A stretch of 64,000 bases of DNA. It comes from Terrimonas pollutisoli (lineage in GTDB: Bacteria > Bacteroidota > Bacteroidia > Chitinophagales > Chitinophagaceae). Under the pieces are notes generated by a model, which saw only the letters and a program-made list of their open reading frames with translations, had not been told where the DNA came from and searched no databases. How positions within the stretch are numbered: the stretch's first letter is position 1; each line of letters opens with the position of its first letter. This document shows positions 1 through 6,853 of this stretch, in pieces. The position numbers and the translations under genes were made by a program. Location of the stretch: contig NZ_JARKNA010000004.1 of NCBI RefSeq assembly GCF_029360765.1, forward strand, positions 1 to 64,000, in the 5' to 3' direction.

Positions 1-94
1 GCTTTATGGAAATCTATATTACGCTATAGAATAAATAACACATGGATGCTAAAGTTCAATATTGCAAGCACTTGTTCAAAGTATAATTTCATAA

Positions 95-205
95 CAATCT
101 AAAATTACAGTCGCGCAACAGCCACTTAAAGATGGGGCAATACAATTAAAGAATTTACCGGCTTTAGCCAAACAATTTTTAAATGAACATCCCGGGACCT
201 TGTAA
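95..205 (+). other. Possible decayed coding remnant at window edge
   Basis: Positions 95-205 form an open frame with no ATG, closed by TAA at 203-205. The end reads NLPALAKQFLNEHPGTL, which loosely resembles the start of Bacteroidota PepSY-like (DUF2874-type) secreted proteins. Nothing else in the first 233 bases looks like a gene. This is a weak resemblance, not a firm call. Confidence 0.15.
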
Positions 206-233
206 AAGATTTACCAGTTTTTTTATAAATGGG

Positions 234-1700
234 TTAAAACCTTGACATAAATGTTTCAATCTCCCATTCTCTTTTTGTTTCACTCATGGTGGCGCATAAT
301 ATTTTTTCGCCATCTGTGCGGACATTGACAAGTCCATACACAATACCACTTACAAACATGCTTTGCCAGAAATCCCTTGTTCGCACCTGTCCGCTGGAAG
401 TAAATTGCAGTTTAGCTTTTTTGTTTGAAGAATTATAAGTTTTGTCCACACCGTTTTCGTCAAGGATTAGTTTTTCCGGTTGTGTTATTTTATAACTCCT
501 GGCGATTTCGGTTGAGTAGATCAGCGGTGTTACTACCCGGTCATCTTTAATGAATTTATGACCTGTCAACGCACTGGCGGCAACAATCTTTGGCCGGGGG
601 TGATTGTGCCCTTCATTGTCGCCGGAAGAGATAACGGTTGCTGACGCAGATAGTGCAGATAAAAATTCAAATGAACAATCATCACTTCCATGATGGCAGG
701 CTTTTGCCAGATCACAGGACAGTTCGCTTAAATTTTGCTGGTAAAAATTCAGGATATGTTTTTGACTTTGTGAATTGAGATCGCCGGTGAGCAATACCCT
801 TGTTTTTCCATAATCCACTCTTAATAGCAAACTATGACCGTTGGTATTGATAGCATCGCCATTAGTGAATTTTTTTAAAGCCGGTTTACCATCCAGTGTC
901 TCTTCGATCGGCGCCAGCACTTTGATGCTGGGTTTATTCGGCTTTGGTTCAAAGCCTGGTACATAACCATTGCTGTTTCGTTTATTACTCAATCGTTCGC
1001 AGGCGCCTGCTGTATTTACGATCAGTGAAATAAAATCTTTCCATTGTCCCTGTAGATTGTATCCGGTACTGTTGGCGGCACTCCCACCTGGTAAGTATTT
1101 TTTCAACGCTGTTTTATTATCCAGCAGCGGTGTCCAGTAGCCATCTTTATTTTGACCGAGGTTGCGTTTGCCATCTTTTTCAAACCAGTTGACGCCGGCA
1201 TAGTAAAAATTTTTTACTTCCACCTTTGTCAACTTTAATTCATTCACTTCGTTCGGATTGATAATATCCCATAAGCCACCATAATGATCCTCGTCGTTAT
1301 GGGAACTCATCATTACATCAAGGCTGATCTTTGTTTTGCCGTAATCCCGGTCAAATTTCCAGTCGACAAAATCGGCGGCATTTCGTTTGGTAATTTGTTT
1401 TTTGCGGATGTAACCGCCATCAATTAAAATATGCTTACGATCAGGTGTCACGATCAATACACCATCACCCTGGCCTACATCAATAAAATAATATTCCAGC
1501 AAGGCCTTATCGCTGAGATGATCCACGTTTACATAACCATTGATGCCACGGGCCTTTACTTTTACCCTGCCGCTGGCAGGTAATGTTTCCTGTAGTTGAA
1601 CAGAGTCACCCCACAGAAGGGAGATGCTTTTTGTATTGGTAGTTTTGTTGGTAAATAAAGGAATCGTGTCCTGCGACACATAGCGTGTGGTAGTGGCCAT
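234..1700 (-). CDS. MBL-fold (ComEC/Rec2-like) metallo-hydrolase with N-terminal SH3-like segment
   Basis: 488 aa with no signal peptide, so probably cytoplasmic. Residues 28-62 look like a small SH3-like beta domain. A metallo-beta-lactamase fold starts at residue 70 with YFIDVGQGDG, the signature of ComEC-C-terminal-like hydrolases. Metal ligands are visible as HNDEDH (134-139, the HxxxDH motif), GDLN (about 306-309), HHGSDD (336-341) and a late GHNHP (364-368). The family includes nucleases and other hydrolases; the substrate cannot be read from sequence. It stands alone: the neighbour upstream is a decayed gene and downstream is the window edge. The ATG at 1700 was chosen because the MBL fold and SH3-like segment both follow it in frame. 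Confidence 0.8.
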   Translation of the reverse strand: MATTTRYVSQDTIPLFTNKTTNTKSISLLWGDSVQLQETLPASGRVKVKARGINGYVNVDHLSDKALLEYYFIDVGQGDGVLIVTPDRKHILIDGGYIRKKQITKRNAADFVDWKFDRDYGKTKISLDVMMSSHNDEDHYGGLWDIINPNEVNELKLTKVEVKNFYYAGVNWFEKDGKRNLGQNKDGYWTPLLDNKTALKKYLPGGSAANSTGYNLQGQWKDFISLIVNTAGACERLSNKRNSNGYVPGFEPKPNKPSIKVLAPIEETLDGKPALKKFTNGDAINTNGHSLLLRVDYGKTRVLLTGDLNSQSQKHILNFYQQNLSELSCDLAKACHHGSDDCSFEFLSALSASATVISSGDNEGHNHPRPKIVAASALTGHKFIKDDRVVTPLIYSTEIARSYKITQPEKLILDENGVDKTYNSSNKKAKLQFTSSGQVRTRDFWQSMFVSGIVYGLVNVRTDGEKILCATMSETKREWEIETFMSRF

Positions 1701-1813
1701 GGTTAAAAGGTTTAATGATTAAGGTATCATCAAGTTCCTTTAAATTTTGAAAAAGGCCAAAAGAAAGTTTAAGTTGTTTAATTATCTCTATCTGTCAGGA
1801 AGAATTTTTATTA

Positions 1814-2115
1814 TTAATCACTGCCTTTGTAAAAAGAAAAAGCTACACCTATCTCGGGTGCCCAACCGGGCGCCTTGGAGCTAAGCCCGAATGCATTATT
1901 TATTTTGAAATACATTTTTCTGCTGACATGCAATTGCAGTTCTGTGATCAACTCCACTTCATCTTCATTGCCTTCAATGACGGTCACCTGCAATACAAGC
2001 CTGTATCAGTTGCGTTGGCTGGTCCATACCGGTTACAATATTGGTATAGTAGTATAAGCCGGGCAAAAAGGTTGGGTCAGTATCTAAAAAGAGCTGACCT
2101 GCTGCAAAGTTGGTG
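1814..2115 (-). pseudogene. C-terminal remnant of an outer-membrane beta-barrel protein, frameshifted
   Basis: This 530-bp gap holds a broken gene on the minus strand. Between about 2115 and 1990 one frame reads GQLFLDTDPTFLPGLYYYT, then ends at a stop. A second frame continues from about 2005 as LQVTVIEGNEDEVELITELQ and ends FKINNAFGLSS...GVAFSFYKGSD with TAA at 1814-1816. The second piece has the alternating pattern and aromatic end of a barrel C-terminus. A single frameshift near 2005-2020 would join them. No start codon or signal peptide remains, so only a tail of about 95 residues survives. The family is unknown. Confidence 0.5.
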
Positions 2116-2200
2116 AGAATTTATGGTATGCTATGTTTTTTAAAAAGACCCGTTTTTTTGAAGCCGGACCGGCGGGGAGGATTATTGCCAAAGGCAATAA

Positions 2201-2237
2201 AATAAAGCTGCGAAACTTTTAGTTTCGCAGCTTTATT
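2201..2237. terminator. Strong hairpin terminator overlapping the DUF4406 stop codon
   Basis: A 17-bp perfect inverted repeat (2201-2217 with 2221-2237), AATAAAGCTGCGAAACT and its complement, has a 3-nt loop. The stop codon of the minus-strand gene (2233-2235) lies inside the stem. The A/T-rich ends make it usable in both directions. Confidence 0.8.
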
Positions 2238-2589
2238 TTTCCTCAGGAACATCATCGATGTTGTAATAAATCTTCAAACCTCTTTCTTTTGCTTTTCTTA
2301 CGTCTTCGTCGGCTCCTTTGGAGGTGCCTTCCAGGCGAAGAACCGCATCGCATTTGTCAAGCAGGCGATGGGCAACAGGATATTGAATTTCTTCCCAGGC
2401 GGCATCACCGGGTTTGGCAGAACCCGCCAGGTGGATCAATGGCAAAGCCACCCATTCACCGATCATGGGCACATGTCCTTTACGAAAGAGTGGGAGGGCT
2501 ACCGATTCCAGCCGGTCAAGATTTTGTTGCATCAGTTTGGGATCATCGTTTGTTCCGCTACGGTAAGGTCCTGCAATGAGAATAAGCAT
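2233..2589 (-). CDS. DUF4406 / nucleoside deoxyribosyltransferase-like protein
   Basis: 118 aa, cytoplasmic. It opens with MLILIAGPYRSGT, the glycine-rich start of the DUF4406 group, which shares the Rossmann-like fold of nucleoside 2-deoxyribosyltransferases. A second conserved block near residues 80-104 (CDAVLRLEG then SKGADEDV) corresponds to the region with the acidic catalytic residue in that superfamily. Full length for the family. Activity has not been established for most members, so the substrate is unknown. It lies 54 nt downstream of the Crp-type regulator on the same strand and could be cotranscribed with it. Transcription would end at the hairpin that overlaps its stop. Confidence 0.75.
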   Translation of the reverse strand: MLILIAGPYRSGTNDDPKLMQQNLDRLESVALPLFRKGHVPMIGEWVALPLIHLAGSAKPGDAAWEEIQYPVAHRLLDKCDAVLRLEGTSKGADEDVRKAKERGLKIYYNIDDVPEEK

Positions 2590-2643
2590 GGTTGATTTTT
2601 TTACAAAACAAGCAAGAAAGTGGCAAGGGAAAATTAAGATAGA

Positions 2644-3234
2644 TTAAGAAATGGATTTGCCGCTTTTCTTTTTGCGGATAGCACTTAAGAATTCCGGCGT
2701 TATGCCCAGGTAGGAAGCAATTTGTTTCTGCGTGACCTGTTGTGCGATCTGCGGATACTTATTTAAAAAACGATCATATCGTTCCTCGGCGGTTAGCGTT
2801 AAGTTTTCGATAATACGCAGTTGTTCTCTCGTATAGGCGTTTTGCATCAGGATGCGGAAGAAGCGTTCAAATTTGGGAATGCTGTCAAACAACTTGTCAA
2901 AATTTTCCCTGCTTATCTGCAGGATGCAACTATCGTCAATCGCTTCGATATACATCATGGCGGGCTTATTGTTCAGGAAGCAATACATGTCTGTCAGCCA
3001 CCAATCGGCTACGGCAAACATGATCGTCGATTCTTTGCCTTCTTTGTCGAGGCAATAAGAACGCAGGGCGCCTGAGGTTACATAGCTTAGGTGTTTGCAG
3101 GCTTGTCCTTCGGCTAGCAATAAAGTTTTTTTGGGAACTTCTTTGTAAGTCAGGAGAGACGTAAATAAAGCCGTTTCCTTTTCATCAAGGCTAATGTGTT
3201 TGGAAACGTTTTTTAGAGTCAGGTCAGGCCGCAT
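2644..3234 (-). CDS. Crp/Fnr-family transcriptional regulator
   Basis: 196 aa. Residues about 15-115 form a cyclic-nucleotide-binding-like beta roll (KKTLLLAEGQACKHL, SGALRSY). A connecting helix follows and then a C-terminal helix-turn-helix (QKQIASYLGITPEFLSAIRKK). The architecture and length match the short Crp-like regulators common in Bacteroidota, which often have no known ligand. There are no Fe-S cysteine clusters, so it is not an FNR-type oxygen sensor. The recognition helix ends in RKKK close to the C-terminus. Its target may include the DUF4406 gene just downstream, but no operator is recognised. Confidence 0.85.
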   Translation of the reverse strand: MRPDLTLKNVSKHISLDEKETALFTSLLTYKEVPKKTLLLAEGQACKHLSYVTSGALRSYCLDKEGKESTIMFAVADWWLTDMYCFLNNKPAMMYIEAIDDSCILQISRENFDKLFDSIPKFERFFRILMQNAYTREQLRIIENLTLTAEERYDRFLNKYPQIAQQVTQKQIASYLGITPEFLSAIRKKKSGKSIS

Positions 3235-3485
3235 TCAAAAATTATTAAACTGATAAATGAAGGTAAAATGTAGGGCGCAAATAAGAACAAGATCTTAGCT
3301 AATTTTTGAATATCAGAGTTGGTGTCCGAATTCGTTTTGTTGGTGATGGCTATACACAATAAGCACCGCACAACACCAACAAAGGCGTCTTACAGTTTTA
3401 GAAGACCTGCAAGGGCGAAAAAGTGTTGAGTGCCACATGTAACATTTTATGGCTTTATATAGGAACCATTTGTTGTAAGGAGTAT

Positions 3486-4334
3486 TTACTTACTATATTT
3501 TGTCACAACGAATCTAAAACCTAACCAAATTTCAGGTTTTGTATAACCAATCTGTGCATTACTATACGAGTCTTTTGCGGTGTGAATATATGACCCGCCC
3601 ATTGAGATGTTTTTTTCTGAAGTGATTTCCGCAGCATTTCCTTGTAAATTAAAAATTCCATAATTGTCAGCTGGGAATCTGTCACATCGTACAAGTTTGT
3701 TAGTGTTTAATTCAATGCCAATTACTGAGTTATTGTCACATTTGGTTTGATTGTAGTTGAAATTGAAGTTGCAATTACTTGTGCAATTCGAAACACAGAT
3801 GCTGTCTTTGTTTTTTATTAAATTTTTGTATGTTTCAATTGTCGGTAAGGCTATATTAACTTTACAAACTGGATGTTTTTGTGTAATTGAATTAAATTTA
3901 TTCTCTAGCCATTTACAATATTGTTGAGCTTGGTCATACGAAATTGCAGTTATCGGCATAAACATTACAGACTTTAGCTTCTCGTTTTCTTCTTTGTTGC
4001 CTTGTTTTTTCATCTTAAGAAAAAAACCAATTGGGCCTGGAGCTTGTTTGCCGAGTTTAAAGTATTTAAAATTGCTTTGCTTGGAAATGTCGTCCAAAAG
4101 AAATTTATAAGGAAGCAGCCCTAAAAGAGTTGAATCTGGATAAAGGGCTGGGTTATTATCGTTACTTACAATAAATTCTAAGTACTCTCTAACAGTTAAT
4201 TCTGTTGCACGAATAAAATACGAATTGTCAACCTTTACAGTTCCTGGTACTTGGGCACACTGAATTCGTCTAGAACAACTACTAATTATTATGATCGGTG
4301 TAAATATGATTATTAAAAATCGGAGTCTTGTCAT
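3486..4334 (-). CDS. Lipoprotein with formylglycine-generating-enzyme-like (SUMF1) domain
   Basis: 282 aa. The signal sequence ends in a lipobox (IIISSC, about residues 16-21), so it should be a membrane-anchored lipoprotein. Typical FGE-fold blocks follow: an N-terminal ATELTVREYLEF, a central ITAISYDQAQQYCKWLE, and a C-terminal NYGIFNLQGNAAEIT, then GGSYIH and LGFRFV. In Bacteroidota such non-catalytic SUMF1 lipoproteins include gliding/secretion proteins (GldK-like) and many orphans. This one is shorter than GldK and has an unusual Cys/Asn-rich insert (CVSNCTSNCNFNFNYNQ). Its base composition is clearly more A/T-rich than sucC next door, which hints at separate ancestry. Exact role unknown. 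Confidence 0.65.
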   Translation of the reverse strand: MTRLRFLIIIFTPIIIISSCSRRIQCAQVPGTVKVDNSYFIRATELTVREYLEFIVSNDNNPALYPDSTLLGLLPYKFLLDDISKQSNFKYFKLGKQAPGPIGFFLKMKKQGNKEENEKLKSVMFMPITAISYDQAQQYCKWLENKFNSITQKHPVCKVNIALPTIETYKNLIKNKDSICVSNCTSNCNFNFNYNQTKCDNNSVIGIELNTNKLVRCDRFPADNYGIFNLQGNAAEITSEKNISMGGSYIHTAKDSYSNAQIGYTKPEIWLGFRFVVTKYSK

Positions 4335-4412
4335 AATATGGGTTACAACACTTGTATTTGAGCAAGTCTTTGCTCCAAATCTAATTCAATTCCAAATCCA
4401 AACAGAACAAAA

Positions 4413-4440
4413 AATCCCGCCCACTTTCATGGACGGGATT
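4413..4440 (-). terminator. Rho-independent terminator of sucC
   Basis: On the minus strand the stem AATCCCGTCC / GGGCGGGATT (10 bp, one G-T pair; 8-nt loop) is followed by a run of six T. It lies 27 nt after the sucC stop, which is the textbook position. Confidence 0.8.
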
Positions 4441-4466
4441 CGTATTTCAAACTTCTTACTTCGTAC

Positions 4467-5678
4467 TTACGCTACTGCTTTCTTCACCAAATCAGCTGCT
4501 TCACTCAATAAGATCGCTGATTGAACTTTCAACCCGCTTTCATCAATCAGCTTTTTAGCTTCTTCAGCGTTAGTTCCCTGCAGGCGAACAATGATCGGGA
4601 TAGTGATATTGCCAAGATTTTTATAAGCATCAATCACACCCTGTGCTACCCGGTCACAACGAACGATACCACCAAAAATGTTGATCAAAATAGCTTTTAC
4701 CGCAGGGTCTTTTAAAATGATCTTGAAACCGGCTTCTACGGTTTGTGCATTGGCGGTACCACCTACGTCCAAAAAGTTAGCAGGCTCACCACCGCTTAGT
4801 TTGATCATATCCATAGTAGCCATGGCCAAACCAGCGCCATTTACCATGCAACCCACGTTGCCATCCAGTTTTACAAAGTTCAGATTGTATTTGCCCGCTT
4901 CTACTTCCGTAGGATCTTCTTCTGTAGTATCCCGTAAAGAAGCCAGGTCAGCATGACGCATCAACGCATTATCGTCCAAATTCATTTTGCAGTCAACGGC
5001 TACGATTTTATTATCAGCGGCTTTAAACAGCGGGTTTATTTCGAGCATGCTGCAATCCAAACCTACATAGGCGTTGTATAAGTTGGTAACAAACTTTACG
5101 CAACTCTTAAATGCATCGCCAGTCAGCCCAAGATTGAAGGCAATTTTTCTTGCCTGGAAACCTTGCAGGCCACCGGAAGGATGTACCCATTCTTTAAATA
5201 TTTTTTCCGGTGTATCATGTGCCACATCTTCGATGTTCATACCACCTTCCGTGCTATACATGATCACATTCTGCCCGTTGCTGCGGTCCAGCAGGATGGA
5301 TAGATAAAATTCTTTCCTGTCACTGGGCCCATCGTAGTACATATCCTGTGCCACCAGCACTTTATTTACCACTTTTCCGGCCGGTCCGGTCTGAATAGTC
5401 ACCAGGGTGCCACCCAGTATTTTTTTAGCAATATCGGCTACATCTTCCAGGTTCTTTCCCACTTTTACTCCATTGATACCGGTTTCCTTTACTGTGCCCT
5501 TACCGCGGCCACCCGCATGTATTTGTGCTTTTACTACGGCAAAGCTGCTGCCGTATTGTGTCTTGATCTGGCGATAGGCTTCTTCTGCTTCGTGTACGGA
5601 GGTACAGGCATATCCTTCCTGTACGGTAACATTATATTTTTTCAGTAATTCTTTCGCTTGGTATTCGTGGAGATTCAT
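4467..5678 (-). CDS. sucC: Succinyl-CoA synthetase (ADP-forming), beta subunit
   Basis: 403 aa, the full family length. It catalyses, with the alpha subunit SucD, succinyl-CoA + ADP + Pi to succinate + ATP in the TCA cycle. The N-terminal ATP-grasp domain is clear (MNLHEYQAKELLKKY, IHAGGRGKGTVKETG), with Mg/ATP-binding residues in MLEINPLFK. The C-terminal flavodoxin-like ligase domain contains GCMVNGAGLAMATMD, SGGEPANFLDVGG and INIFGGIVRCD. No sucD lies beside it, as is common in Bacteroidota. A TATCTTCG box (minus strand, 5698-5705) sits 20 nt ahead of the ATG, and a strong terminator follows, so it is probably a single-gene transcript. Confidence 0.97.
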   Translation of the reverse strand: MNLHEYQAKELLKKYNVTVQEGYACTSVHEAEEAYRQIKTQYGSSFAVVKAQIHAGGRGKGTVKETGINGVKVGKNLEDVADIAKKILGGTLVTIQTGPAGKVVNKVLVAQDMYYDGPSDRKEFYLSILLDRSNGQNVIMYSTEGGMNIEDVAHDTPEKIFKEWVHPSGGLQGFQARKIAFNLGLTGDAFKSCVKFVTNLYNAYVGLDCSMLEINPLFKAADNKIVAVDCKMNLDDNALMRHADLASLRDTTEEDPTEVEAGKYNLNFVKLDGNVGCMVNGAGLAMATMDMIKLSGGEPANFLDVGGTANAQTVEAGFKIILKDPAVKAILINIFGGIVRCDRVAQGVIDAYKNLGNITIPIIVRLQGTNAEEAKKLIDESGLKVQSAILLSEAADLVKKAVA

Positions 5679-5697
5679 GGTCTAAAAAAATTTGCTG

Positions 5698-5705
5698 CGA
5701 AGATA
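5698..5705 (-). promoter_or_regulatory. Probable -7 promoter element of sucC
   Basis: Reads TATCTTCG on the minus strand, one mismatch from the Bacteroidota -7 consensus TAnnTTTG. It lies 20 nt before the sucC ATG. No clear -33 TTTG was found. Confidence 0.45.
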
Positions 5706-5809
5706 GGGAAAGATGAAGTCGGAAGTTGGAAGTATGAGCCCGGAATTTCCGGTAGTTGACGTTTTCTTTCGGACCTCCGGCTCCCAACCTCTGACTCGCA
5801 TATTTTCAT

Positions 5810-5817
5810 TACGTTTG
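5810..5817 (+). promoter_or_regulatory. Probable -7 promoter element of the nucleoside phosphorylase gene
   Basis: TACGTTTG matches the Bacteroidota -7 consensus TAnnTTTG exactly and lies 39 nt before the chosen ATG at 5857. The -33 region is not recognisable, so confidence is moderate. Confidence 0.45.
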
Positions 5818-5856
5818 CTGCCTGCCTGATGGTTGGCAGGGCTTAATTACCAAAAC

Positions 5857-6681
5857 ATGGCTTCAGATATTTTAGGACAGTTGGATGAAACAGTACAATT
5901 CTTACAAAAACAATATGCAACCAAACCTGCGGTAGGTATTGTGTTAGGTAGCGGCCTCGGCAATTTTGTTGAAGAGATAGAGGTAGAAAAGGAAGTGGCC
6001 TATGCTGATATTCCCCATTTTCCCGTTTCAACAGTAGAAGGGCATAAGGGCAAACTGGTGTTTGGAAAAATCCACGGTAAAGCTGTTGTGGCGATGGCAG
6101 GCCGGTTTCATTTTTACGAAGGTTATGCAGCACAACAGGTGACTTATCCCATCCGGGTGATGAAGATGCTGGGAGTGGAAACATTATTACTATCTAATGC
6201 GGCAGGTGGGGTGAATCCAAGCTTTAAGGTGGGTGATATTATGATCATCAAAGATCATGTTAGTTTTTTTACGCCCAATCCGTTAATTGGGAAAAATATC
6301 ACAGAACTGGGACCACGTTTTCCCGACATGAGCGAACCATATAAAAAGTCGCTGATCAAGAAAGCAAAGGACATTGCCATTCAAAATAATTTTGATATTA
6401 AAGAAGGGGTGTATGTAGCTGTAACGGGTCCAACGTTTGAAACCCGGGCCGAATACCAGCTTATCAAAGTAATTGGTGGCGATGTGGTGGGCATGAGTAC
6501 GGTACAGGAAAATATCGTAGCCAATCATATGGGTATGCAGGTGTTTGCCATTAGTATTGTGACAGACCTGGGTATTCGTGAAGAAGAAAATATTATTACC
6601 CATGAAGAAGTGCTGCAGGCAGCAAAAGAGGCGGAACCAAAGCTGGCATTACTATTTAAAGAACTGATAGCAATCATTTGA
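5857..6681 (+). CDS. Purine nucleoside phosphorylase (trimeric PNP/MTAP family)
   Basis: 274 aa from the ATG at 5857; a TTG-initiated extension from 5833 is possible but adds only eight residues. It cleaves purine nucleosides with phosphate in purine salvage. Phosphate and ribose-binding blocks are all present: GIVLGSGLGNF, RFHFYEGY, LLSNAAGGVN, GPTFETRAE and GMSTVQENIVA. The Glu that contacts the purine is kept in FETRAE. The following base-selecting residue, Asn in mammalian PNP (Asn243 in the human enzyme), is Asp here (SIVTDLGI). In the sister enzyme MTA phosphorylase this position is also Asp and favours 6-aminopurines, so specificity may differ from classical inosine/guanosine PNP. Confidence 0.92.
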   Translation: MASDILGQLDETVQFLQKQYATKPAVGIVLGSGLGNFVEEIEVEKEVAYADIPHFPVSTVEGHKGKLVFGKIHGKAVVAMAGRFHFYEGYAAQQVTYPIRVMKMLGVETLLLSNAAGGVNPSFKVGDIMIIKDHVSFFTPNPLIGKNITELGPRFPDMSEPYKKSLIKKAKDIAIQNNFDIKEGVYVAVTGPTFETRAEYQLIKVIGGDVVGMSTVQENIVANHMGMQVFAISIVTDLGIREEENIITHEEVLQAAKEAEPKLALLFKELIAII

Positions 6682-6853
6682 TCCGGGAAAATTGGCCCGC
6701 GGGTGGTAATTGAAAGGACGGAATATTTTTGAATGGCTCCCTTTAACATTTTAATAGAAGAACTCTACATTTGCCGCCTTAATTTGCATGCGGATCATTC
6801 CAGGCTTCAGAATCTTTGATTGAATGGGCCGGTAAACTTTAAACCTATAAAAA

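Noticed and set aside
3336..3383. 10-bp inverted repeat TTTGTTGGTG/CACCAACAAA with a 28-nt loop, considered as an integron attC site or attachment site
   Set aside because: The core GTTRRRY/RYYYAAC boxes and the R''/L'' arrangement of attC are missing, and no integrase or cassette is nearby. It may be chance.
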